A DNA stretch of 25,736 nt from a candidate division Zixibacteria bacterium SM23_81 (GTDB lineage Bacteria > SM23-81): assembly GCA_001304015.1 (NCBI GenBank), contig LJUY01000036.1, positions 1 to 25,736 on the forward strand. The letters are read 5' to 3'. Every line of letters starts with the position of its first letter. Positions within the stretch are counted from its first letter, which is position 1. The translations under genes were made by a program, and so were the position numbers. Below, one piece after another: positions 17,861 through 24,190 of this stretch. Under the pieces are notes generated by a model. The model saw only the letters and a list, made by a program, of their open reading frames with translations, had not been told where the DNA came from and searched no databases.

Positions 17861-18595
17861 CTATTCCCTATCTGGCGATTCTTTTGGTTGAGATCCATTT
17901 TTTGTTACAATGTCCATAACAGGTCTGCTACCTCTCTGGGAATTGCAGTGCAGGCGGGCGGTGACGAGATTATCAAAAGAGTTGTCTCCTCCCTCAGATA
18001 TGGGTTGCAGATGATCGAGAGTTGCTGTGAAGCGGGTGAGCTGCTTGTCACAATAGCGGCACTTGAATTGGTCTCTTTCGAATACTTTCAGACGGTTTTC
18101 TCGAACATTGTAATAATCGAGTTCCTTTTTGGTATCAATAGGTTTGGGTTCGGCCTTTTCTGATTTCTGCATCAGATCCTGACAGAGAGAAATCTCCTCC
18201 GGCAGGTGAATCTTGTATAGAGTGCCATTTCGATTCGTGTCTCCTGCTTTGGTGATGGCACCCTTCTGTTCCAGACCTTGCAGGGCTTTCTGGACTGCAG
18301 CATAACTCAAACCATCAGACTGGCCACTTGAGGACGTAATAACGCCCTGCATCATGCCACGGACGCTCGCGCGCGTGAACTGCGTTCCAGTCGCAAGGAT
18401 AGAATTGCGAAACAGATGCCAGTAAACGGCTGATTCATATGGATATAGGGAAGGTTGCAGAAAGTCGACGATCGAGCAAATGATCTCCGGTAGCTCCAGT
18501 GCGCTGAAGTTCTGAACGAAAGCTTTGTCGTCAGATGACGCGGTTGCTTTCTCTATTTCATCGAGCAATATTCTGATCTGATCAAGCTGTTTCAC
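17861..18595 (-). CDS. HNH endonuclease with N-terminal winged-helix-like domain
   Basis: 244 residues, GTG start at 18595 with AAAGGA 6 nt ahead. Residues of about 60-150 look like a winged-helix DNA-binding module (YAAVQKALQGLEQKGAITKAG, then NGTLYKIHLP), resembling plasmid or phage replication-type HTH. The C-terminal HNH domain has CRYC at 179-182, LDHLQPISEGGDNSFDNLV (Asp194-His195 and Asn), and HCNSQRG with Cys217. The third zinc cysteine expected before LHC is Arg214. Codon CGC differs from Cys TGC by one base. The zinc knuckle may be weakened. Nuclease family is clear; target is not known. Gene is bounded with the four-helix-bundle gene by inverted repeats and reads AT-richer than neighbours. 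Confidence 0.85.
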   Translation of the reverse strand: MKQLDQIRILLDEIEKATASSDDKAFVQNFSALELPEIICSIVDFLQPSLYPYESAVYWHLFRNSILATGTQFTRASVRGMMQGVITSSSGQSDGLSYAAVQKALQGLEQKGAITKAGDTNRNGTLYKIHLPEEISLCQDLMQKSEKAEPKPIDTKKELDYYNVRENRLKVFERDQFKCRYCDKQLTRFTATLDHLQPISEGGDNSFDNLVTARLHCNSQRGSRPVMDIVTKNGSQPKESPDRE

Positions 18596-18677
18596 ATTCG
18601 TTCCTTTGTTTCGACTAAATCTCGGATTGCATATATTATGCCCTGCTTGTCATTTTCACGATCCACGATTCACGAAA

Positions 18678-18715
18678 GACGAATCACGTTACGTGCTTCG
18701 AGACCGCCAAACGAC
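18678..18715 (+). repeat. Right copy of 38-bp inverted repeat bounding the HNH/four-helix-bundle cassette
   Basis: Partner of 17339-17376 in the opposite orientation, with 31 of 38 matching positions. Just inward (18657-18680) are short near-tandem units of the ACGATTCACGA kind. The right end is only 18 nt from the recR stop codon. The span between the outer ends is about 1.38 kb. Confidence 0.7.
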
Positions 18716-18733
18716 CTCCGACTTACGCGACAA

Positions 18734-19330
18734 TCACAGCTCTATCCGATCCTCCAACGCCCGGGTCAATGTCGCCTGATCAGCATACTCCAAATCGCCG
18801 CCCACAGGCAAACCTCTGGCCACGCGCGTAACTCTGACCTTCAGCGGTTTGATCAGCTTCATCAAATACAGAGCAGTGGCTTCTCCCTCCACATTGGGGT
18901 TTGTGGCCAAGATGACCTCCTTGACTCCCTGGCTCAACCGGTCCAGCAATTCTTTGATATGCAGATCATCTGGGCCGACACCGTCAAGGGGGGAAAGAGC
19001 CCCACCCAGAACGTGGTAATGTCCTCGGTACTCGCCTATCTTCTCTAGGGCCAGCACGTCGTTGGGCTCCTCCACCACACAGATGGTGGTGGAGTCTCTG
19101 GTCTCGTTTCGGCAAATGATACAGGGGTTTTCCTCGGTGAGGTTAAAACAGACAGAACAGTGTCGGACCTTCTCTTTAACCGCTTTGATGGCGCTGGCCA
19201 GGGAGAGTGCCTGGTCCTGAGATACTTTCAGTATGTAAAACGCCAGCCTTCGAGCCGACTTAGGCCCAATCCCAGGCATCTTAGCCAGCTCATCTATAAG
19301 CTTGGATATGGACTGTGAAGTTTTAAACAT
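18734..19330 (-). CDS. recR: Recombination protein RecR
   Basis: 198 residues, standard length. The N-terminal helix-hairpin-helix reads LAKMPGIGPKSARRLAFYIL; the zinc finger is CSVCFNLTEENPCIIC at about residues 58-73; the Toprim domain has ICVVEEPNDVLALE and the VILATNPNVEGEATALYL stretch, then TRVARGLPVGGDLEYAD. RecR loads RecA with RecO/RecF at gapped DNA. It lies 41 nt after ybaB, and dnaX-ybaB-recR is a highly conserved cluster in bacteria. Downstream comes the inverted-repeat cassette rather than more of the usual cluster. Confidence 0.97.
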   Translation of the reverse strand: MFKTSQSISKLIDELAKMPGIGPKSARRLAFYILKVSQDQALSLASAIKAVKEKVRHCSVCFNLTEENPCIICRNETRDSTTICVVEEPNDVLALEKIGEYRGHYHVLGGALSPLDGVGPDDLHIKELLDRLSQGVKEVILATNPNVEGEATALYLMKLIKPLKVRVTRVARGLPVGGDLEYADQATLTRALEDRIEL

Positions 19331-19371
19331 CTCAATGAAATGGACACCCAGACGAGATGGGACCTTGACTC

Positions 19372-19710
19372 TCAGAACAGGCCGGGGATTTTCAAACCGG
19401 CCAGGCCCTGGGGAATGAGGCCGCCTGTAATCTTGCTCATCTCCTGCTTGGCTATTTCTGAGGCGTTTTCCCGAGCCTGGTTTGCCGCGGCTACGATCAG
19501 ATCTTCCAGAATCTCTACATCATCGGGATTGACGACCTCCGGGTCGATCTTGATGTCGATGAGCTCCTGCTTCCCATTGACAACCACGGTAACCATTCCT
19601 CCTCCGGCGGTTCCCTCCACCCTTTTTTCCGCCAGCTCCTCTTGAAGTTGTTCCATCTGCTTTTGGAGCTGTTGGGCTTGTTTGAGAATCTCGTTCAATG
19701 CTTTGGACAT
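19372..19710 (-). CDS. ybaB: Nucleoid-associated protein, YbaB/EbfC family
   Basis: 112 residues. An N-terminal coiled coil rich in Gln, Leu and Glu (about 1-32, ILKQAQQLQKQMEQLQEELA) is followed by the conserved GTAGGGMVTVVVNGKQELIDIKIDPEVV core, and a tail with GGLIPQGLAGLKIPGLF. Family members form DNA-binding dimers. Small soluble protein, 15 nt after dnaX and 41 nt before recR, the order found in many phyla. Confidence 0.96.
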   Translation of the reverse strand: MSKALNEILKQAQQLQKQMEQLQEELAEKRVEGTAGGGMVTVVVNGKQELIDIKIDPEVVNPDDVEILEDLIVAAANQARENASEIAKQEMSKITGGLIPQGLAGLKIPGLF

Positions 19711-19725
19711 GTCTTTCCTCTTGGT

Positions 19726-21342
19726 TTACTCGATGAGCTCCCCATCCATGGTTTTTAAGATGTCGCCGATAATAGGCTCAATCTTCACCACCTCCTCTAC
19801 GGAAGGCTTTCGGTCGGGTGGCTCAGCGGAAGGCCTCTGTTTTTTAGGGGATTTCGGTAGTTCTGCCAGAGTGAACCTCACCTGGGAATCCTTTCCCAGA
19901 ATCGTCGAAGCCACTTCCTCGATGACAGAGCGATTTTTCTCTTTCTGTGCCTGTTCTCGATGAAAATTGCAGGACTTGGGAAAAGAGATGGTCAGAGTAT
20001 TATCCTGAAGCTTCGAAAGCTCACCGTGCTGCAATATGGCTCCCAGAGAGGCTCTTTTATTCTTCACCTCATTCAGCATATGACCCCAGAGATTTTGAAC
20101 GTCCCCCTTTGGCTCTATGCTCGGCGAAGTTGGTTCCTCGGGCACAAGTTCTTTCTGAATTGGCTGTGTCGGGACCTCCCGTTGGGGACTCAAGTGACCC
20201 TCTTCTCCTAAAACTCGATTCAAACCTTGCACCAAGTCTCTCAGGTGGACAGTGGCTTCCATCTTGGCCAGCTTGACGGCCATCATCTCCAGCAGAAATC
20301 TGGGTCTGCTGCTGTATCTCAAAGCGTTTTCTGTCTCCGAGACGATGGCAATCATCCTGAGCAGATCTTCCTCCTCCATCTCAGCCCCCTGATCTCCGTA
20401 CCTCTTAGCCTCGGAGTCGGGAAGGTCCAGAAGTTCTGGGGATTCGGGGGCCGTCTTCACCAGCAGAAGGTGACGCAGGTGATCCAGCAGACCGTCCACG
20501 AATTCCTCCATATCCCAGCCCCGCTCATCCACAACGGCCACAAGGTCGAGTCCTTTCTTGGGATCCTGGGCGCGTACAGCTTCCATGAGCTGGAAAAAAA
20601 GATCGCGACTGGTCAGCCCCAGGGCTTCGGAGACCATCTCCTCGGTGATCTTCTGACCACCATAGGAGATGACCTGATCTAAAAGGCTCTGGCCGTCGCG
20701 CAGACTGCCCTCGGCCTTTTTGGCGATGAGCGACAGAGCGCCTCTCTCCACCTGGATTTTCTCCTGTTTGGCGATGTAAGCGAGGCGCTGAACGATCTGC
20801 TTGGTGGAGATGCGCCGGAAGTCAAAATGCTGGCAGCGGGACAGGATGGTCAGAGGGATCTTCTGGGGTTGGGTGGTGGCGAAGATGAATACCACATGGC
20901 TGGGGGGTTCCTCCAGGGTTTTCAGCAGAGCGTTAAAGGCCTCAGAGGTGAGCTGGTGTACTTCGTCGATGATGATGATTTTGTATTTTCCTCCTACGGG
21001 ACTATATTTGACATTCTCCCGGAGTCCGCGAATATCCTCGATGCGCCGATTGGAGGCTCCGTCGATCTCCAGCACATCCATGCTGCGGTCGTCGGTGATC
21101 TCTTTACACAGGATGCACTTGTTGCACGGGGTGGGTGTGGGACCTTCTTGGCAGTTGAGGGCTTTGGCCAAAATGCGAGCAGTGGTGGTTTTACCTACCC
21201 CCCGAGGGCCGGAGAACAGATAGGCGTGTCCTATGCGCTCAGAGCGGATAGCGTTTTGGAGGGTTCTGGTGACATGTTCTTGGGCGATGACCTCATCGAA
21301 ACTTTGAGGACGCCATTTCAAAGCCATCACCTGATAACTCAT
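19726..21342 (-). CDS. dnaX: DNA polymerase III subunit gamma/tau
   Basis: 538 residues from the ATG at 21342. A longer frame opens at 21432, but the inner start gives MSYQVMALKWRPQSFDEVIAQ, the family start, and has GGAG 7 nt ahead. The AAA+ clamp-loader module shows Walker A GPRGVGKTTTARI, a four-cysteine zinc site (NCQEGPTPTPCNKCILC), Walker B IIIDEVHQLT, sensor ATTQPQKIPLTILSRCQ and LEEPPSHVVF. The C-terminal part (about 390-538) is divergent and shorter than E. coli tau. It is preceded by a promoter in the gap after SRP RNA. No programmed frameshift signal of the E. coli type was seen. Confidence 0.97.
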   Translation of the reverse strand: MSYQVMALKWRPQSFDEVIAQEHVTRTLQNAIRSERIGHAYLFSGPRGVGKTTTARILAKALNCQEGPTPTPCNKCILCKEITDDRSMDVLEIDGASNRRIEDIRGLRENVKYSPVGGKYKIIIIDEVHQLTSEAFNALLKTLEEPPSHVVFIFATTQPQKIPLTILSRCQHFDFRRISTKQIVQRLAYIAKQEKIQVERGALSLIAKKAEGSLRDGQSLLDQVISYGGQKITEEMVSEALGLTSRDLFFQLMEAVRAQDPKKGLDLVAVVDERGWDMEEFVDGLLDHLRHLLLVKTAPESPELLDLPDSEAKRYGDQGAEMEEEDLLRMIAIVSETENALRYSSRPRFLLEMMAVKLAKMEATVHLRDLVQGLNRVLGEEGHLSPQREVPTQPIQKELVPEEPTSPSIEPKGDVQNLWGHMLNEVKNKRASLGAILQHGELSKLQDNTLTISFPKSCNFHREQAQKEKNRSVIEEVASTILGKDSQVRFTLAELPKSPKKQRPSAEPPDRKPSVEEVVKIEPIIGDILKTMDGELIE

Positions 21343-21501
21343 ATGGTGACTCCAACCAGTTAAAGGGCAACGATGATTTGAGCATTCCAGGGGTTGGAAA
21401 ACCAAGGAAAGCCCCGAAAGCTCAAGCCACATTAGCTGTGAAATGAGATTTAAGGGAGGATAGAGAGGAAAGCTCGGATCCTATACCCCTAGGTCCTATG
21501 A

Positions 21502-21530
21502 ATTATGCAATGTGCCCGAGTGCTAGTCAA
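21502..21530 (-). promoter_or_regulatory. Sigma70-type promoter upstream of dnaX-ybaB-recR
   Basis: On the minus strand TTGACT (21525-21530) and CATAAT (21502-21507) are exactly 17 nt apart. It lies just after the SRP RNA end and about 160 nt before the dnaX start, so dnaX can be transcribed on its own. Confidence 0.65.
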
Positions 21531-21565
21531 AGAGGTGGTCTTAACCTTTCCTGAGAAGAAAGTGA

Positions 21566-21838
21566 AAAGGTCGTGCACCCACCGTCGATCCATCACCCCA
21601 ATGAGAGCGGGAACAGTTAACTCCGATCAAGTGCCCCTGCGGCACCCAAGAGGGCTTGCTTACCGCTGCTACCTTCCGGTCCTGACGGGATTGGGCAAGT
21701 TCTCGTCGCGCAGGACTTGTTCATCAACGCCACTTATTCAAACCCTCCAAGGGGAGAAGAAACCTCAGATGGGAATTCAACCCCGCTATAGCGGATTGCG
21801 GGTATAGGGCACCGCTAGCTCCCCGTCTAGCACGACCT
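21566..21838 (-). ncRNA. ffs: Signal recognition particle RNA, large bacterial type with Alu domain
   Basis: The domain IV core reads CAGGACCGGAAGGTAGCAGC on the minus strand around 21665-21685, with its GGAA tetraloop, the binding site for Ffh. The outer stem CAAGT...ACTTG and CCTGCG...CGCAGG surround it. Further out, the 5' part (about 21780-21835) carries GTGCTAGACGGGGAGCTAGC, GGTGCCCTATACCCGC and AATCCGCTATAGCGG, which closely match the Alu domain of Bacillus scRNA. The extreme ends AGGTCGTGC (21838-21830) and GCACGACCT (21576-21568) pair fully, with a TTTT run after them. So the RNA is about 270 nt, not the 4.5S form. Ends are set from pairing, not mapped. Confidence 0.93.
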
Positions 21839-21939
21839 CACGCATTTCCCAACTTCTGAGGTGGAGCTGACAGATCCCAATAGCCTCCAGGACGGCCTTT
21901 TCATTTGGGACCTGCAGAGACCACCCTGGGAAGAAAAAA

Positions 21940-22012
21940 TGGAGCAGAGCGGGATCGAACCGCCGACCTCATCCGTGCGAGGGATGCGCTCTCCCAGCTG
22001 AGCTACTGCCCC
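21940..22012 (-). tRNA. tRNA-Ala (anticodon CGC)
   Basis: 73 nt cloverleaf on the minus strand. Acceptor GGGGCAG pairs with CTGCTCC and includes the G3-U70 wobble that marks tRNA-Ala; the anticodon stem CATCC/GGATG closes loop CTCGCAC, giving CGC, reading GCG codons; the T loop is GGTTCGATCC-like. Discriminator A73 is followed at once by a TTTTTT run, so CCA is not encoded. It stands about 100 nt upstream of the SRP RNA on the same strand. Confidence 0.96.
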
Positions 22013-22162
22013 ACAATGAGAGCGTCGTCTTAGGAACGATCACCGAAATTCCTCCATCGAGCCTATTTCCTATCGTCCCTAAACGCGTAAAGCAGACCGT
22101 GAGATGAACTGGGTAAAAGATAAAAATCGTCGGATAGTCTTTAGATTAAAAAGCAGCTATCT

Positions 22163-22190
22163 AATATAGCAACTTCCCCTATAAAGTCAA
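22163..22190 (-). promoter_or_regulatory. Sigma70-type promoter for tRNA-Ala and possibly SRP RNA
   Basis: Minus-strand TTGACT (22185-22190) and TATATT (22163-22168) are separated by 16 nt. Transcription would start near 22155, giving a leader of about 140 nt before the tRNA. No separate promoter is recognised between the tRNA and the SRP RNA. Confidence 0.6.
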
Positions 22191-22398
22191 GGACATTTTC
22201 GGCCAAGAAAGGAGAGCACAAGGCATATTGGCAAGCCTCTGCCCGGAGTGAGATGGGCACATTATCTCCTTTTTTTAGAGTTCTAATTTTCAGAAATTAG
22301 AGGTGATGAAGATCCTTCTGTCATAGAATTTTAAGGTTTTCTGACCCTTCGAAACGCATGAAAAGCATCTTACAACACCTACTTTTTACAAATTCCTC

Positions 22399-22434
22399 TT
22401 GACTCTGAGAGAATTATAAGTAATAATAATTATT
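22399..22434 (+). promoter_or_regulatory. Promoter and AT palindrome upstream of rubrerythrin
   Basis: TTGACT (22399-22404) and TAATAA (22421-22426) are 16 nt apart on the plus strand. The palindrome AATAATTATT (22425-22434) overlaps the -10 box inside a longer imperfect dyad, GAATTATAA...TTATTC (about 22411-22435). The AT-rich dyad recalls Fur/PerR-type operators, which control rubrerythrin in other anaerobes; this is inference only. Confidence 0.45.
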
Positions 22435-22698
22435 CTATTGTTAATATTCCAAACAACATTCTCCGAGAATTTGGCAGTCCGGAGGATCAACGGGAGATGC
22501 GCCAGACCGGGTTCCGGTGTGAGTCACAGAGCGCGTGATGATCTTTCTCGGCGGCGGGATTTGGAGAGATAACACATTCCAGATCTCTGGCCGGCACTAT
22601 TTTGTCTGAGAGGGAGGTGAATTTCTCACGGAACTTGTATTCAAATTGTCCGTTAAGAGAATTCGAGAGAATCGTGTCACTCATGGAGGGGTGAAAAG

Positions 22699-23223
22699 AT
22701 GACGCAGATAACTCCTCAGGTCAAGGAGGCCATTCAAGTTGCTATTCAACTGGAAAAGGATGGCCGGCAATTTTTCGAGAAGGCCGCTGAAGAGACGAAG
22801 AACGAACTTGGCAAGAAGATGTTCCTCAAGCTGGCCTCCGATGAAGTTCGTCACCTGGTGACCTTCGAGAAGATGTTCAAGTCAATTGCCGATCCTAAGA
22901 CTTGGAAGGAGCTGCTCAAGGAAGGGCCACCTCGAGAGCGAATGCCATATTTTTCCGAAAAGGCCGAAAGCAGGAGTCCTGCCGAGAAAGGTGCCGGTGA
23001 GGTGGAGGCCCTTCGCCAGGCATTGGATGTGGAGCGAAAGGCCATCGATTTTTTTAAGGAGGTGGCAAAACAGGCAAGCGATCCCGAAGCCAGCCGGATT
23101 TTTGAGATCATAGCTCAAGAGGAGGTCTCGCATTACGATCTCATTCAAGCCCAGATTGATTCTGTCACCAATGCGGGATTCTGGTTTGACGTGGACGAGT
23201 TTAAAATGGACGGTCTCTACTGA
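22699..23223 (+). CDS. Rubrerythrin-like diiron protein (ferritin-like domain only)
   Basis: 174 residues, one four-helix ferritin-like domain. The iron ligands expected are Glu19, Glu49 with His52 (EVRH) in the first half, and Glu112, Glu142 with His145 (EVSH) in the second. There is no C-terminal rubredoxin CxxC pair, so this belongs to the short rubrerythrin group; an electron donor would have to come from elsewhere. Such proteins reduce peroxide or store iron in anaerobes. Ribosome site GGAGGGG is 7 nt before the ATG. It is transcribed from a promoter about 270 nt upstream through a long leader. The tail FWFDVDEFKMDGLY resembles that of other members. It could act as iron reservoir rather than peroxidase. 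Confidence 0.88.
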   Translation: MTQITPQVKEAIQVAIQLEKDGRQFFEKAAEETKNELGKKMFLKLASDEVRHLVTFEKMFKSIADPKTWKELLKEGPPRERMPYFSEKAESRSPAEKGAGEVEALRQALDVERKAIDFFKEVAKQASDPEASRIFEIIAQEEVSHYDLIQAQIDSVTNAGFWFDVDEFKMDGLY

Positions 23224-23428
23224 GGCTCCGGAGAGCCAAGATTATCCTGACCACCACAACCGTGAGGGGCTCGTCAGATCTTAAAAGCGGCCGACCTGAG
23301 TCGACAAGGGGCTGCCGTTGCGTCAGTTACTCCTTTGCCCTGGGCGCCTTTACTGAGGAGCCTCTCTGGGACTACCTCTGAGCAAGGAAATGGAGAGAAA
23401 AGACAGCTCTTGATAGGGAGGTATGGCG

Positions 23429-24163
23429 GTGATGATTGCGAAGCGATGCCATCTGTTGGCAGTCACTGCGCTGCTGTCCTTGGTTCTTTTGGGAAGCTTG
23501 AGTTCCAGAACAGCCGATGCGGAGGAAGTGATCAAAAAGAAAGATAGGGAGCTGTTACGGAAAGAGTTACGAGATCTTTCCGGTGAGGTAACGATGGTCA
23601 TGTTCACTCAGGAGCTGGAGTGTCAGTACTGTGCTCAGACGCGGCAGCTCCTGACGGAACTGGCCTCTTTTTCGGACCGGTTGAAGCTGATAATCCTGGA
23701 TTTCGTACGTGATAATGAGGAGGCGGAGGGCTATGGGGTGGACAAAATACCGGCCATCGTTTTGCTAGGAGATGAGGATGTGGGCATCAGATATTATGGG
23801 GTGCCCGCCGGATACGAGTTAGCCGCGTTGCTTGAGACCATTCGGGACCTCTCCCTTGGCTCCACGGATCTGGAAGACGAAACGCGGGAGAGGCTCCGTA
23901 CGTTGGCCAAGAATGTGCATATCCAGGTGTTCGTCACTCCTACCTGCCCGTATTGTCCCAGAGCGGTGAGAACGGCTTATAAGCTGGCCCAGGAGAACGA
24001 TTTCATCCGGGCCGATGTGCTCGAAGCCATTGAATTCCCGCATCTGGCAAACAGATATCATGTGCGCGGGGTGCCCATGGTGGTCATCAACGAGACAACC
24101 AGTTTCGTGGGTGCCCAGCCAGAGGCTCTTTTTGTGGATAAGATTTTGGAGGCGGTTGAGTAG
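23429..24163 (+). CDS. Exported glutaredoxin-like protein disulfide oxidoreductase (two thioredoxin folds)
   Basis: About 244 residues. The start is GTG at 23429 or ATG at 23432; the ATG at 23423 is only 1 nt after the GGGAGG ribosome site and unlikely. A Sec signal peptide covers the first 30 residues or so (AKRCHLLAVTALLSLVLLG, cleavage near TADA-EE). Two thioredoxin-fold units follow: the first with CQYC (residues 67-70 counted from 23423) and cis-Pro in KIPAI; the second with CPYC (175-178) and cis-Pro in RGVPMV. This pair of active sites is that of the protein disulfide oxidoreductase family known from Pyrococcus and other thermophiles, usually without a signal peptide. It would shuffle disulfides outside the cytoplasm. 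It is 27 nt upstream of a tiny membrane protein gene. Confidence 0.87.
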   Translation: MMIAKRCHLLAVTALLSLVLLGSLSSRTADAEEVIKKKDRELLRKELRDLSGEVTMVMFTQELECQYCAQTRQLLTELASFSDRLKLIILDFVRDNEEAEGYGVDKIPAIVLLGDEDVGIRYYGVPAGYELAALLETIRDLSLGSTDLEDETRERLRTLAKNVHIQVFVTPTCPYCPRAVRTAYKLAQENDFIRADVLEAIEFPHLANRYHVRGVPMVVINETTSFVGAQPEALFVDKILEAVE

Positions 24164-24190
24164 CCCAGCTGAGAGGAGGAGAGTGGCCTG

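Larger units (their letters stand above)
22013..22698. other. Divergent intergenic region with promoters, hairpins and structured leader
   Basis: This 686-nt stretch holds no convincing gene. It has the minus-strand tRNA promoter near 22163-22190 and a plus-strand promoter near 22399-22426. Between them are GAGAT-N9-ATCTC followed by CTTTTTTT (about 22247-22277), a terminator-like site on the plus strand, and a perfect 8-bp hairpin TCTAATTT-TCAG-AAATTAGA at 22282-22301. The leader at 22463-22551 can fold into a four-way, cloverleaf-like shape, followed by a hairpin AGAGAT/ATCTCT at 22565-22588 and TGAGA/TCTCA at about 22607-22628. Confidence 0.6.

Noticed and set aside
17339-18715. Diversity-generating retroelement, because of an Avd-like four-helix-bundle protein
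   Set aside because: No reverse transcriptase, template repeat or variable protein gene is present near it.
20593-20600. Run of seven T in dnaX (T TTT TTC in phase) as a programmed -1 frameshift for gamma
   Set aside because: It falls at codon 249-250, inside the clamp-loader core and far before the usual tau/gamma site; no stimulatory hairpin or internal Shine-Dalgarno recognised.
21343-21432. 30-residue N-terminal extension of DnaX
   Set aside because: The conserved family start and a spaced GGAG site both point to the ATG at 21342.
21627-21720. Short 4.5S-type SRP RNA of about 94 nt
   Set aside because: The inner stem would allow it, but flanking Alu motifs and the pairing of the far ends support the 270-nt form.
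22487-22684. 65-codon minus-strand frame in the rubrerythrin leader
   Set aside because: No ribosome site, no recognisable motif, and it lies across the predicted leader structure on the opposite strand.
22617-22694. 25-codon GTG frame ending just before the rubrerythrin start, possible leader peptide
   Set aside because: The GGGAG before it is too close to the GTG and its product has no notable codon run for attenuation.
23224-23428. GGCTC-CGGA-GAGCC hairpin after rubrerythrin as a terminator
   Set aside because: Stem is only 5 bp and no T run follows; nothing else of note is seen in this gap.
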